Shown: positions 24,874-34,700 of the stretch, in pieces
How the letters are laid out: every line of letters begins with the position of its first letter
Position numbering within the stretch: the first letter of the stretch is position 1
NCBI GenBank assembly: GCA_028284585.1
Contig: JANQRK010000112.1
Coordinates: 1 to 38,973 of the forward strand
Source: Chromatiales bacterium
Lineage (GTDB): Bacteria > Pseudomonadota > Gammaproteobacteria > Chromatiales > Chromatiaceae
Length of the DNA: 38,973 bases
Direction: 5' to 3'
Position numbers and translations under genes: made by a program
Notes under the pieces: generated by a model
Databases searched by the model: none
Seen by the model: the letters and a program-made list of their open reading frames with translations, nothing else
What the model was told of the DNA's origin: nothing

Positions 24874-25593
24874 TCAACCTGAACCATTTTTCTGATAGTC
24901 GTCGCGTCTTGACGTGTAGGCGTTCACCAGCACATCCATGGCATTCTGTTCGTAGGGACGCAAGCCACTGAGCAGAAGGCGCTTGCAGCCGGTTCCGACC
25001 ACGCTATCATCACAGAAAAACTCGAATGTCAGGCGTACATCGCCGCGTTTGCCATCGACTTCCAACCGGCTGTCGGTCAAGCGCAGTTCAACGTTCTGGA
25101 TATTCATGTGTTCGAGTTCAAAAGCCATGCTTTCGTAGATGACCATCGGACGTCCGGTGTTGATCATCACGCCCTGATCTTGCATGAGCGGCACCAGAAT
25201 ATGCGGAAAGTTTTGACCGGAAAAAGCGACATAGCTGCGGGCCAGTCGCTCGATCAGATGACTGTCATGGGTGAAATCACCACTGCGATCGACATGCAGA
25301 TAGGTTTTTCCGGCAGCATCGCGCAGTTCGTAGGCATCATCTGGGGAATCCTCCAAGCGCAGAGTCACGCCTGTGCCGACCATGCCGGAAAAACGAAACT
25401 GCATACGTTGGCTGACGCCGTAGTGCTGCAACAACGCAGTGAACAGCAGGTCGCCGGGAACACAGAACCGTCTATTGTCCGGATCGTGAAGCGGATTAAA
25501 GTCACCCGCGATGGTCTTGGCAAAGTGGCTGGCATGATCCGCGCTGATCCTGAGGCCGGCGGAGTCGATGCTGTAGTAATCGCTTAACAACAT
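24874..25593 (-). CDS. DUF3581 family protein
   Basis: 239 residues from ATG 25593. The frame is open further upstream, but family members begin M-x-LSDYYSI, as here (MLLSDYYSIDSAG). Conserved segments are FAKTIAGDFNPLHDPDNRRF, CVPGDLLFTALLQHYGVSQR, LARSYVAFSGQNFPHILVPL and GLRPYEQNAMDVLVNAYTSR. DUF3581 occurs almost only in gammaproteobacteria and has no assigned function. The 'GDFNPLHDPDNRRFCVPGDL' stretch recalls hotdog-fold dehydratases (IHxDxxxAxxxG...PG), so an acyl-thioester-related role is possible but unproven. No neighbour shares its strand closely. Confidence 0.92.
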   Translation of the reverse strand: MLLSDYYSIDSAGLRISADHASHFAKTIAGDFNPLHDPDNRRFCVPGDLLFTALLQHYGVSQRMQFRFSGMVGTGVTLRLEDSPDDAYELRDAAGKTYLHVDRSGDFTHDSHLIERLARSYVAFSGQNFPHILVPLMQDQGVMINTGRPMVIYESMAFELEHMNIQNVELRLTDSRLEVDGKRGDVRLTFEFFCDDSVVGTGCKRLLLSGLRPYEQNAMDVLVNAYTSRRDDYQKNGSG

Positions 25594-25649
25594 GATGGCG
25601 TGAGCTCTTGGTGCCGCAATGAGCGGCCTGGTTGCTGAGTCAAGGGCAT

Positions 25650-25670
25650 GAGGGCAAGATGAATGCCCTC
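25650..25670. repeat. Perfect 7-bp inverted repeat upstream of the DUF3581 gene
   Basis: GAGGGCA-N7-TGCCCTC lies 57-77 bases upstream of the DUF3581 start codon, where an operator or mRNA leader hairpin could be. There is no T-run. Confidence 0.4.
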
Positions 25671-25939
25671 CGGCCCGAAGGTTTCGTAAGTTTAAGAGGA
25701 ACTGGGTGGGTTGTCGTGGCGAGCGCTTCAGCATCATTTAGCTTGGTTGCTGGTTGCGTTCCCAAGCCATGTCTCGCCAAAGCCTTGACGGATCAACGGT
25801 CTCGGGGTTCTTTGGGCTAAATGGAAGGCTTGGAGCCAATTGCGGGAGTGGTGTGCAGTCCGCACCGAGCGAAGCCATAGCGCGGTGAAGCGCCGATCGC
25901 CGGATTCGCCCTCAGCAATCTGTCGGCCAGAACCCTGTA

Positions 25940-26217
25940 TCACATGCCGTCCTCGCAGATGGTATCGCCCAGGGTATCTATCATTACCGTGTGGCACTCG
26001 ACCTCGAGCCACTCCCGAAAGACCTTCAGGGTGCGGTTGCTAGGGTTTGTTCACACTAATTGAGAAGCAGCGACGGCGGCCTGCGGGGTGTCGGCGTCTT
26101 CGTCGCCGATCAGATAGACCGTGCGCTCTTCATTAACGTCGTCTAGCGTGATCCCTGGATCATCGTTGTGGGGATCCGCCTCGTTGATCCACCGGATCGC
26201 AGGCTCTTGGTACCTCA
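25940..26217 (-). pseudogene. Conserved hypothetical gene broken by an internal deletion and repeat sequence
   Basis: On the minus strand one piece reads RYQEPAIRWINEADPHNDD and ITLDDVNEERTVYLIGDED. It then runs into repeat-derived PQAAVAASQLV and a stop (26051). A second piece, 14 bases further, reads NRTLKVFREWLEVECHTVMI and DTLGDTICEDGM, ending at 25940. These are the beginning and end of an uncharacterised proteobacterial family whose members join them through a middle segment ending 'WPxxRTLxxFREWFxxExHxxVxDL'. The missing middle has been replaced by about 40 bases of a dispersed repeat. No function is known. Confidence 0.6.
26045..26082. repeat. Short copy of a dispersed repeat end
   Basis: GGTTTGTTCACACTA and, just after, GCAGCGACGGCGGC match the left end of the repeat at 38760-38800 (GGCCTGTTCACACTA and GCAGCGACGGCGGC) in order and nearly the same spacing. 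This copy sits exactly at the break in the surrounding pseudogene. Confidence 0.65.
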
Positions 26218-26527
26218 GAATGATGGCCGCGCTTTATCACTGTCTCATGTCACCCAAAGACCAAAATTACCGGCGCCGGTTGTCCGACACAGGACTGCTC
26301 ATCCGCAGTGCGATCGTCGCCTCCGTCGGCCATTCGAAATCTGGGCGCTTTCTGGCTCGCAGCTTCGGTACACGGGTCCCCTGTTGTCCGGTGACTCGGG
26401 CGATGGCAACAGCATGCACGAATGTCCTCGATTCTGGAAGGAACTAAAGAGTTATCCGTTGTCGCCGAATATCGTCTAGTTGACGTGACAAAAAGCAGTG
26501 GGCAGATGGAGTCCTCGAGGCGGTCAA
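26218..26527. other. Intergenic region without a supported gene
   Basis: About 310 bases. Open frames in both directions show no family signature. The final bases contain GAGGCGG just upstream of the next start codon. Confidence 0.4.
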
Positions 26528-26764
26528 ATGTTGAGGAAGATCACTGAAAGTCCGTACCTTAATCTACTGAGCGGGCTTATCCTTCTCATCACCTCCGCGT
26601 ACGAAACCTTCACGACCCTGGACCAGGCCACGTTGGGGGTGCCTCACGGGATACTGGTGTTCAGCATTATTCAGATCGCCAAGGCTATTCCCGAGATCAT
26701 GCACGGCCTGACCGAGGTGCGGGAGGCCCACGAAATTTTCGAAGAACGGCGAGAAAGCCTCTAA
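26528..26764 (+). CDS. Small membrane protein upstream of the phosphoesterase
   Basis: 78 residues from ATG 26528 (GAGGCGG upstream; an in-frame GTG/TTG at 26498 is less likely). Two hydrophobic segments, YLNLLSGLILLITSAYETF and GVPHGILVFSIIQIAKAIPE, suggest two membrane helices with both ends on one side; the C-terminal 20 residues are highly charged (TEVREAHEIFEERRESL). I do not recognise the family. It precedes the phosphoesterase gene by 61 bases on the same strand, so it could be a membrane partner, an immunity-like protein or unrelated. Confidence 0.68.
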   Translation: MLRKITESPYLNLLSGLILLITSAYETFTTLDQATLGVPHGILVFSIIQIAKAIPEIMHGLTEVREAHEIFEERRESL

Positions 26765-26825
26765 AAAAGTTGGAAGTCTAGGGGCGTCATTTTCTAAAAC
26801 CTCGAGCGATCGAGCGGAGGATTCG

Positions 26826-29003
26826 ATGATGAAGAATAATGAAAAGGCATCTCCTTACGATTTCTTGATTTGCAGGAGTAGGCAGGATGATGCCTATCGC
26901 CTCTACCGGGTGGATGCTGGATCTGAAACGCTTTTCACCCCAGTGCCGTTGAGCGCCGATGCCTCCTTCGACCACGAATACCGAATGGCCCAAGTGGGCG
27001 GGTATCTTCTGCAGTGGAGCCCACGTCGTGAACACGAGGGCAAGGCCACTTATCAGTACAAACTCTTGGCGTTCGATCCTGAGTCTGTCGATCCGTTGAA
27101 CGGCCAGGTCGTTCAGAGCGGCACCTGGGAAAAGAAAAAGTTTTGGGGCTACCGGGATTACTACAGTAGCGACCCCGATGAAGATCGGCACCTGGATCTA
27201 ATTCCCATGGCCAGCTTCGTCTTGAGCATGATCCCGGCAAAGGGTCGCGGGACCTTTGAACTCTGGAATTTCGATCCGCAGCCGAATGCGCCTGGCCAGG
27301 CAGACCCCGTCCCTCATCCTTATACCGGGCAGGGCGGTTTCCCGCTCATCAAGCAGGGCCACACCCTGATCCCGATCGGTAACTATGTCCTGGATCGACT
27401 ACCGGATCGGAAGCACTTCCGACTCTGGAGTTTCGATCCCCAGTTGCAAGTGCCGCTGTCACTTCCAGCGGTCCAGGAGGGTAGCTGGGAGCAGCTCGAT
27501 GAGCAGGAAGAATTGATCGCGCTAGGGCGCCATGTGCTGAGCTGGCACCCTGACGACCTTCGCTATCGGCTCTGGGCGTTCGACCCCGATTGCGAAGCCG
27601 TGCTGGTCGGTCCGGTCAGGGAAGGCAGATTGCCCGCGGACATCGGGCAGGGCGCGCAACTGACCGGTTACCAACCCAAGGCGCCCATTCGAGCCCAGTG
27701 GGCCGATACCCCGGGCACCCTCGACTTCATGCGCTCCAAGATCAGGCATGTGGTCTATTACATGGTCGAGAGTCGCTCATTTGACAATGTCTGTGGTTGG
27801 CTCTATGAAAACGGGGATGAGGCGTGTCACTACATCGGCACTCAAGCGCCCTTTGACGGTGCGAGTACCGACTATTTCAACCTCGATGGCGATAAGAAGG
27901 TCCACGTCAGCAAGTTCAAGGACGGAAAGCTGAGTGACGACTGGGACCTGAAGGCCCTCGATCAAGACCCCTTCCACAACACCACCGACAACCTACAGCA
28001 GATGTTTGCCCAGCCCCCAGGATATTGGGTGCGGGAAAGGCCAGACATGGCCGGGTTCATCCTCAACAATGCCAATCCTCAGGTGATGGAGACCTTCAGC
28101 CCGGAGCAGCTGCCGATACTAAACGGCCTGGCCAAAGGCTTCGGCGTTTCCGACCGTTGGTTTTGCTCCATGCCCGGTGGCACAGATGTGAATCGGGCGT
28201 TCGCGGTTACCGGATCGGCCTTTAACAAGCTGGGAACCTGGGAAGGCGGCAATGCCTACAAATACTGGCCATACACGCCGCATCGTCAATCGGTCTGGAA
28301 GGTCCTATGGAGCCAAGGCATTACCGATTGGAGGATCTACAATGCCGTGACCTGGGAAGGGAGTATCTTTACCTACCAGCTCTACCTCAAAGGCCAGATC
28401 CCCGCGGTAGACAAGGACCCGACCCAGTTCCTCGCCGATCTCGACCGATTCAAAATGGATGCGCATAACGGCAACCTGCCGGCCTTCAGCTTCATCGAAC
28501 CGGGTTGGATCGCACCCACGGGTGCCACCTCTTATCACCCGGGTGCGAGCATGGTACCTGCCGAAAGGATGCTCAATGAAATCTACGAGGCGGTGAAAGC
28601 TGGCCCGGGTTGGGAGCAGACGCTGCTGGTCGTGACCTTCGACAAAAACAACGGCATCTACGACCATGTCGCACCGCCCTATGCCAAGAAGCCCTGGCCC
28701 AACGACATGAACAATGGGTTCGCCTATGACCTGATGGGCCCGAGGGTTCCCGCCATCTTGGTGTCGCCCTGGATCAAAGCGCACTCGGTAGTCAGGGCGG
28801 CTGGGGACGTACCCTTCGACTCGACATCCTTCGCAGCTACCTTACTGAACTGGTTTGGCATACCCAAACCCCTTTGGGGCCTCGGCGATCGAATGGAGCA
28901 TGCGCCTACGTTCGAGACCGTCTTGCAGGCCGCTCAGGCTAGAAAGGATGCTCCGAGCCTGATGCCGCCATACGACAAATCTTATCCGAAGGAAGACGGA
29001 TAA
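26826..29003 (+). CDS. Phosphoesterase (PF04185, phospholipase C/acid phosphatase-like) with N-terminal repeat domain
   Basis: 725 residues; GGAGG stands six bases before ATG 26826. Residues 1-285 contain five repeats of 'xYxLxxxPxxxxxRLWxFDPxx' (about 11-33, 58-85, 129-152, 185-206, 234-256: YKLLAFDPES, FELWNFDPQP, FRLWSFDPQL, YRLWAFDPDC), suggesting beta-propeller-like blades. Residues 305-690 are a phosphoesterase domain: VVYYMVESRSFDNVCGW, SMPGGTDVNRAFAVTG, VVTFDKNNGIYDHVAPP and GPRVPAILVSPWI. The family usually has E-N-R-S-F-D and T-Y-D-E-H-G-G; here Asn becomes Ser and Glu-His becomes Lys-Asn, so metal binding or substrate choice may differ. There is no signal peptide, although most homologues are exported by Tat or Sec. 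It converges on a DNase II gene 26 bases away. Confidence 0.85.
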   Translation: MMKNNEKASPYDFLICRSRQDDAYRLYRVDAGSETLFTPVPLSADASFDHEYRMAQVGGYLLQWSPRREHEGKATYQYKLLAFDPESVDPLNGQVVQSGTWEKKKFWGYRDYYSSDPDEDRHLDLIPMASFVLSMIPAKGRGTFELWNFDPQPNAPGQADPVPHPYTGQGGFPLIKQGHTLIPIGNYVLDRLPDRKHFRLWSFDPQLQVPLSLPAVQEGSWEQLDEQEELIALGRHVLSWHPDDLRYRLWAFDPDCEAVLVGPVREGRLPADIGQGAQLTGYQPKAPIRAQWADTPGTLDFMRSKIRHVVYYMVESRSFDNVCGWLYENGDEACHYIGTQAPFDGASTDYFNLDGDKKVHVSKFKDGKLSDDWDLKALDQDPFHNTTDNLQQMFAQPPGYWVRERPDMAGFILNNANPQVMETFSPEQLPILNGLAKGFGVSDRWFCSMPGGTDVNRAFAVTGSAFNKLGTWEGGNAYKYWPYTPHRQSVWKVLWSQGITDWRIYNAVTWEGSIFTYQLYLKGQIPAVDKDPTQFLADLDRFKMDAHNGNLPAFSFIEPGWIAPTGATSYHPGASMVPAERMLNEIYEAVKAGPGWEQTLLVVTFDKNNGIYDHVAPPYAKKPWPNDMNNGFAYDLMGPRVPAILVSPWIKAHSVVRAAGDVPFDSTSFAATLLNWFGIPKPLWGLGDRMEHAPTFETVLQAAQARKDAPSLMPPYDKSYPKEDG

Positions 29004-29029
29004 ACCTCAGATGCTGTTGTGATCGTCTG

Positions 29030-30058
29030 CTAGGACGGGGTGGCCTGAGCCAATTGGTGTAGCTTTTCTTCCGCGGCCTTCAGCGCTTGCCACAAGCGCT
29101 CTTCCTGGAAGCACAGACTACCGCCGCCACGTTTCTCCTGAGAGACCATTCGGTTAAGGTCGGCGACACACACCCAGGGTGCCGAGTTGGTAGGGTTTTT
29201 CAGTGCAACCGCCCACTTGGCGTGGTCCTTGGTGTAGGGCCACTGGTAGCTCAAGGTGCTGGTGGCTTTGAAGTCCAGCCTGAGTACATCTTCATCGAAG
29301 GTATCGGATGTGCCGTCTTGCAGTGGGGTGACCTTGCCCCGTCTCCAGGTCTCCACCACCAGGTCAGACTGCAACTCTGGTGAGACCAAATCCAGCCAAA
29401 AGTCCTCTCCCCATTTTCTACTCTTGGCGATGAGCCGAAAGGGTTTACCTCCCTTGGAGTGCAGGCTCAGGCTAGAGGGTTGCCGCGATTCATTGATCGC
29501 GGTGCCATGAAACAACAATGAAAGTGGTTCGTCATCTCCGAGGTTTTTGGGGATTCGCGTGCTCTCGGTCAATATTTGTGGATTTTGTTGGCACAACATC
29601 TGTCGAGCAATCTGGTTGGCCATTTGATAGTTGGCAAGCGATAAACAGATAAATGTCTGCCCGTAGATCCTCTCATCCTCGGGGATTGAGACTTCTCTGT
29701 TCGCGGGGAAACGGGGGGTGGAATGGAGTAGTAAGAGCGCTGAGTCACTTGGTTTGTCGAAGACCAAGACCCCTTTGCAATGGCCCTTCTCGGACTTGTT
29801 TTTCTCCTTGTCCACGTGTTCGTCGTTGTAAGCGATATAGCCCGCGCTGTCCGGTGCGCCGAATATTCCTTTCAAGGTATAGGCCAGGGCTTGGTTATCC
29901 TGATCAAGGCCCACCGGCGATAGCCCTAAGCCCCGAGAATCCGGGTCGAAATAAAAGAAATCAAAGCCTTTGTTGTTGGCTGTTCCCGTGCGATCTGGCG
30001 TCTTATAGATAAACCACCAATCCACCGCTTTTCCCTGTTGGTTCTTGGGTTCCATCAT
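29030..30058 (-). CDS. DNase II-family acid endonuclease homologue
   Basis: About 342 residues from ATG 30058, with AGGAG upstream; a TTG at 30091 is possible. Family features in order are NQQGKAVDWWFIYKTP near the N-terminus, FYFDPDSRGLGLSP, the first catalytic HxK in KGHCKGVLVFD followed by LLLLHSTPRFPA, QTFICLSLANYQMANQIARQ, and the second HxK in KDHAKWAVAL. These match animal DNase II ('GHTKGV...HSxPxFP' and 'DHSKWA'), a PLD-fold enzyme that cuts DNA without metal. Bacterial members are few, known mainly from Burkholderia as plancitoxin-like proteins (recollection). No signal peptide is present, unlike lysosomal or secreted relatives. Both catalytic pairs are intact, so it should be active. 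Confidence 0.87.
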   Translation of the reverse strand: MMEPKNQQGKAVDWWFIYKTPDRTGTANNKGFDFFYFDPDSRGLGLSPVGLDQDNQALAYTLKGIFGAPDSAGYIAYNDEHVDKEKNKSEKGHCKGVLVFDKPSDSALLLLHSTPRFPANREVSIPEDERIYGQTFICLSLANYQMANQIARQMLCQQNPQILTESTRIPKNLGDDEPLSLLFHGTAINESRQPSSLSLHSKGGKPFRLIAKSRKWGEDFWLDLVSPELQSDLVVETWRRGKVTPLQDGTSDTFDEDVLRLDFKATSTLSYQWPYTKDHAKWAVALKNPTNSAPWVCVADLNRMVSQEKRGGGSLCFQEERLWQALKAAEEKLHQLAQATPS

Positions 30059-30224
30059 CGGACCGAAATCTCCTGGCCAGCCCAGTTGCAATGCGGGTTT
30101 TGTCGGGCTTTAGTTTGGGATGGCCTCTATTATCTTAGTTGCCGATTTAGAGTTCGGTGGGCCAAAGGCGATAGGTACAGAATTGACAAGTGGCGGTTTG
30201 CGTTAGACGGCAGTTGATAACGAC

Positions 30225-31028
30225 ATGTTTCGCTATTTCGGCTTCGGCTCGAACATGAACATAATCTCGCTGCGGGCCAAGGGTGTCGAGCCCATCGCCT
30301 CGCGACGCGCTGTCTTGCATGGTTGGCGTCTGTGCTTCAATGTGCAGCACTTTTTCCGCCATGAAGGCGGGGTAGGCAACATAGAGCCTTGTCGTAAGGC
30401 CGGCAGCCGGGTGCTCGGCGTGCTCTACGATTGCCCGGATGAAGCGCTGGTGTCCTTGGATGCGGTGGAGGCCTATGGTTATGGCTACGATCGGATCGAC
30501 GTGGCTGTACAAACCGACCAAGGACAGGTCCAGGCACTCGCCTACGTCGGTATGCCGGAGTTTATCGATGACCATTGCCTGCCGAGTCAGCGCTATCTCA
30601 ATATCCTGGTTGCAGGTGCCCGAGCGGCCGGTCTCGAGCCCGACTATGTTCGGGATTTGCAAGCCCACCCGGTCCATCAACCCGAAGACTGTCCACCGTT
30701 TGTTCCACCGCAGGGTGATTTTCCGCTTTTTGATGCAAATTCCTTGGCGAGATACCCGTTCTATACTGGGCTCTATGGAGCGGTATTCGACATGTCTGAG
30801 GCGCGACCCCTGCACAATTATCTGAAGCGCTTCTTTGGTGGACGTGATATGACCCTGTTCCATCTCAAGCGGCTGGACACTAGCGACGGCAAGGAGTCAA
30901 TGGAAGACATAAAGCGCAGACGCCTCAATGAGGCCCAGCTGCGCTACCTCAAGGGCTATCTGAGTGAATATGCCAAAGAATATCGCTATGTCGGCCGATT
31001 CAGTTATGACAATCACGACCAGGGGTGA
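30225..31028 (+). CDS. Gamma-glutamylcyclotransferase-like protein with C-terminal extension
   Basis: 267 residues. The N-terminal domain has the cyclotransferase phosphate-loop YFGFGSNMN, then VLGVLYDCPDEALVSLDAVE with Glu at the usual catalytic position (LDAVEAYGYGYDRIDV). This fold releases 5-oxoproline from gamma-glutamyl compounds. The C-terminal 120 residues (from about 150, YNYLKRFFGG and KRRRLNEAQLRYLKGYLSEY) are an extension I do not recognise. The stop codon overlaps a GTG of the next frame (GTGA), so it is coupled to the MBL-like gene. It is divergent from the DNase II gene with a 166-base gap, which should hold the promoters of both. Confidence 0.8.
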   Translation: MFRYFGFGSNMNIISLRAKGVEPIASRRAVLHGWRLCFNVQHFFRHEGGVGNIEPCRKAGSRVLGVLYDCPDEALVSLDAVEAYGYGYDRIDVAVQTDQGQVQALAYVGMPEFIDDHCLPSQRYLNILVAGARAAGLEPDYVRDLQAHPVHQPEDCPPFVPPQGDFPLFDANSLARYPFYTGLYGAVFDMSEARPLHNYLKRFFGGRDMTLFHLKRLDTSDGKESMEDIKRRRLNEAQLRYLKGYLSEYAKEYRYVGRFSYDNHDQG

Positions 31029-31039
31029 ACCGCAGGGCG

Positions 31040-31756
31040 ATGGATCAGTTTCAACCGGCGTTACCCCACGGTGCCATCGAGCAGGTCTTTCCAGATGTCT
31101 ATTTGGTCAGCGGCGCCATGCAGGCCGTGATCCAGGGGGTGGACTGGGAATTCAGCCGTAATATGACCTTGGTGCGAGACGATAACCGTTTGATCATCGT
31201 CAATAGTGTGCGACTGACTGAACAGGGCTTGGCCCAGCTGGATGAACTCGGCACGGTCACCGACGTGGTCCGCCTCGGCGCCCTGCACGGGCGCGATGAC
31301 CCCTTCTATGTTGATCGCTACAGTGCGGAATACTGGGCCATGCCTGGTATGGAGCACGAGACCGGCCTGGAAGCGACGCACAGCCTGTCTTCAGATGCCG
31401 GGCTACCTATCTCGGATGCGTCGGTGTTCGAGTTCAACACGACCCAGATCCCCGAGGGTATTCTGCGGCTCGACCGAGCGGGCGGTATTCTCATCGCCTG
31501 CGATGCCTTACAAAACTGGCTGGCCCCAGACGAGTTTTTCTCTGACTCCTCGCGGGAGTTGATGCAAGAAATGGGTTTCTTCACGCCGGCCAATCTCGGC
31601 CCGGTGTGGCTCCAGGCCGCGGCACCCGCGGCAGATGACTTCGTCCGCCTCAAGCGCTTGCAGTTCAAGCATGCCTTGTGCGGCCATGGCGAGCCCTTGC
31701 GCGATACAGCGCACGAAGACTACTGCGCCACCTTCAAGCGCCTGTTTGACGTTTGA
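31040..31756 (+). CDS. Metallo-beta-lactamase-like fold protein lacking the usual metal motif
   Basis: About 238 residues from ATG 31040 (AGGG upstream); an in-frame GTG at 31025 overlaps the previous stop. The layout is MBL-like: DVYLVSGAMQ, NMTLVRDDNRLIIVNSVRLT, then VVRLGALHGRDDPFYVDRYS, LDRAGGILIACDALQNW and a late CGHGEPL. The canonical HxHxDH is absent; only a single His precedes G-x-D-D-P-F-Y. Homologues I remember are called 'MBL-fold hydrolase-like' or DUF4336-like and have no tested activity. It sits in an operon between the cyclotransferase and the large signalling protein. Confidence 0.65.
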   Translation: MDQFQPALPHGAIEQVFPDVYLVSGAMQAVIQGVDWEFSRNMTLVRDDNRLIIVNSVRLTEQGLAQLDELGTVTDVVRLGALHGRDDPFYVDRYSAEYWAMPGMEHETGLEATHSLSSDAGLPISDASVFEFNTTQIPEGILRLDRAGGILIACDALQNWLAPDEFFSDSSRELMQEMGFFTPANLGPVWLQAAAPAADDFVRLKRLQFKHALCGHGEPLRDTAHEDYCATFKRLFDV

Positions 31757-31780
31757 GGCGCCGGCCGATGGCGAGGGAAG

Positions 31781-34700
31781 GTGGAAGGGTCTGATCTGCA
31801 ACTCGCTGGTTACGAGATCGGTCCGGTGCTGTACCGGTCTGACCAGCGCGTGGTGTATCGGGCCGTGCGCCTGGCCGACGATGCCGTGGTGACCGTGGCG
31901 ATAGAGACCCTAGACACCGAGTACCCCGACCGCTATCAGGTGGCCATCATTCGCCGCGAGGGCAGCATCGCACAGCGTCTAGCCGACGTGGATGGCGTGC
32001 GCAAGGTGTACGCCGTAGTGCCCCATGGCAGTGGCAACTTGGCATTGGTGGGTGAGCTGTATGAGAGCTCCCTCAAACGCTATCTCGCACAATCTGGCAG
32101 CAATGGTTTGCCTCCGGTCGAGTTGCTCGACATCGCCCTGCACCTGGCCCGGATCCTGGGGGCGATCCACGCCCGCGATATTGTCCACAAGGCATTGACC
32201 CCGGATGAGGTGTTGCTCGACCCCGACAACGGCACGATTGCCTTGGCCGGTTTCGGCATCGCCTCTGAGTTGGACCAGGAACGGCAAGCAGTACAGATGT
32301 CGCGCCGCCTAGAGGGCCCCTTGCCCTACATATCGCCAGAGCAGACCGGGCGCATGAATCGCGACCTGGACTATCGCTCAGACTACTATTCGCTCGGCGT
32401 CGTGCTGTTCGAGTTGTTGACTGGCCAACGACCCTTCCAGGCAGACAATCTGCTGGAATGGGTGTATAGCCATATCAGCCGTTTGCCGCCGGCGCCGCAT
32501 GAGATTTCACCCGAGGTGCCCGAGGCGCTATCGGCCATCGTCCTCAAGCTGCTGTCCAAGTGTCCCGAGGCACGCTATCAAAGTGCCGAAGGCTTGATGC
32601 ATGATCTGGCCCATTGCGCCGATCGGCTGAATGCGGGCCGCCCGGTCGAGCCCTTTGAACTGGGCAAGAAAGATGTGGTGCAGAAATTCCTGGTACCGCA
32701 AAAGCTCTATGGCCGAGAGCGCGAGCTCGAGGAGCTACTCGAGCTCTTCGAGGCAGCAGTGGCAGGGCATACCGAGTTCTGCCTGGTGCATGGCCCTGCA
32801 GGGGTGGGCAAATCGGCCCTGGTCAATGAGCTCGACCGCCCCCTGGTGCGCGAGCGCGGATTTCTGGTCCAGGGCAAGTTCGATCAGTTTCATCAGGGCG
32901 AGGTATATGCCGCTCTGGCTGCCAGCTTCCGTGGTCTGGCTCAGCAGGTCTTGTCAGAGTCGGAGGCCAAGTTGGCGATCTGGCGCCAACAGTTGCAAAA
33001 CGCCCTGGCACCCAATGCGCGCCTGGTGGTCGACCTGGTACCCGAACTGGAGCTGATCATCGGCCCCCAACCGGAAGTGGCCGAACTACCACCGGCCGAG
33101 GCGCGCAATCGCTTACACATTGTCCTGACAGCGTTTCTCAAGGTATTCGCCGCCGAAGGCCATCCGGTGGTCCTGTTCCTCGACGACCTGCAGTGGAGTA
33201 ATGCGCCAACCCTGGAGCTGTTGCGTAACCTAGTGACCTCCAGGGAGTCGAGTCACCTTTTGCTGATCGGTGCTTACCGTAGTAGCGAAGTGGGGGCTGG
33301 GCATCCGCTGCGCCTGCTGCTCGACGATTTGAAGCCGCGCAAGAACATCCGTCAATTGCCACTCGGGGCATTGGACCGGGAGTCGGTGGCGCGCTTGGTA
33401 GCCGATGCATTGCTCTGCGAGCCCGACGAGACACGGGCCCTTAGCGATATGCTCTACGACAAGGCCCAGGGCAATCCCTTCTTCACCCACGAACTGCTAA
33501 GACAGCTTCATAAAGAGGGGGCGATCACGCCGGATCCGGCCAGCGGACGATGGGACTGGGATCTGAACGCCGCGCGCTGGTCCGATGTTAGCAGCGATGT
33601 CGTGGAGTTCATGGTGGAGAACCTGCGCCAACTGCAACCGGAGGTCCAACAGGTTTTGCAGTTGGCGGCCTGTATCGGCGGGACCTTCGACTTGCATACC
33701 CTTGCGGCAATCTACCAACGCCCTGTGGCCGAGACCGCCGCTGCGCTGTTGCCGGCGCTGAAACAGCATACCGTGCTCCCCCTGGACAGCGACTACCGGC
33801 TGGTAGGTGAGGATGCCGAGGTGCAGGTTCTCAACCCCATCTACAAGTTCCAACATGACCGCGTTCGACAGGCGGCCTACGCCTTGATCGATGTTCAGCA
33901 GTTAAAGCAAGTGCACCTCTCGGTGGGCAGGATGATGCTGCAGCATGCTGGCGATGCGGTGCTGGGTGCGCGCGTTATCGATATTGCTGGTCATCTCAAC
34001 GAAGGCCGCACGCTCATCGAGTCTGCGGATGAGCGGCTGCGCCTTGCGGCGCTGAATTTGAGCGCGGGTGTGCGCGCCAAACAATCTGCGGCTTATGGGG
34101 CGGCACTCCACTATCTGCAGGTGGCGGCAGAGCTGCTGCCGACAGATCCCTGGCGAGAGACACCTGAGTTGATGCGGGCGTTGGCGGTGGAGACTCAGCA
34201 ATGTGCCTATCTTACCGGGCGAGTAGAGGAGGCGGATCGCTGGATCGAGCTGTTGCTTGAGCACGCCGAGTCGAATATCGAACGCAGCGATATCCTGTCC
34301 ACCCGCACCCGTCAGTACGCCACCTTGGGGCGTATGGAAGAGTCCATCCTCTCCGCCATCGAGGGGCTGGCGCTATTGGGGTTGGAGTTCACAGATTGTC
34401 CCGGCGAGGCCGAGATAGCAGAGGAGCGACGCCTGGTCGAGATAAACCTTGGTCAACGCCAGATCACGGATTTGGTGAATGCTCCGTTGGTGGAAGACCA
34501 AGCGACGCTGCTTGCGATGCGGGTGCTGATGGAGATTTTTCCGGCCGCCTTTCTATCCGGTAGTGGCAACCTGTTTCCCTATTTGGTGCTCAAGGCGGTC
34601 AATCTCTCGCTGCGTCATGGTAACTGCCCGGAGTCCGCCTTTGCCTACACAGGTTATGGAATGCTGCTGTGTGGAGAGCTGAATGAACCGGCAGTCGGCT

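Noticed and set aside
25734..26012. A 92-codon minus-strand frame over the broken conserved gene
   Set aside because: It is a shadow; the other minus-strand frame carries the recognisable family residues.
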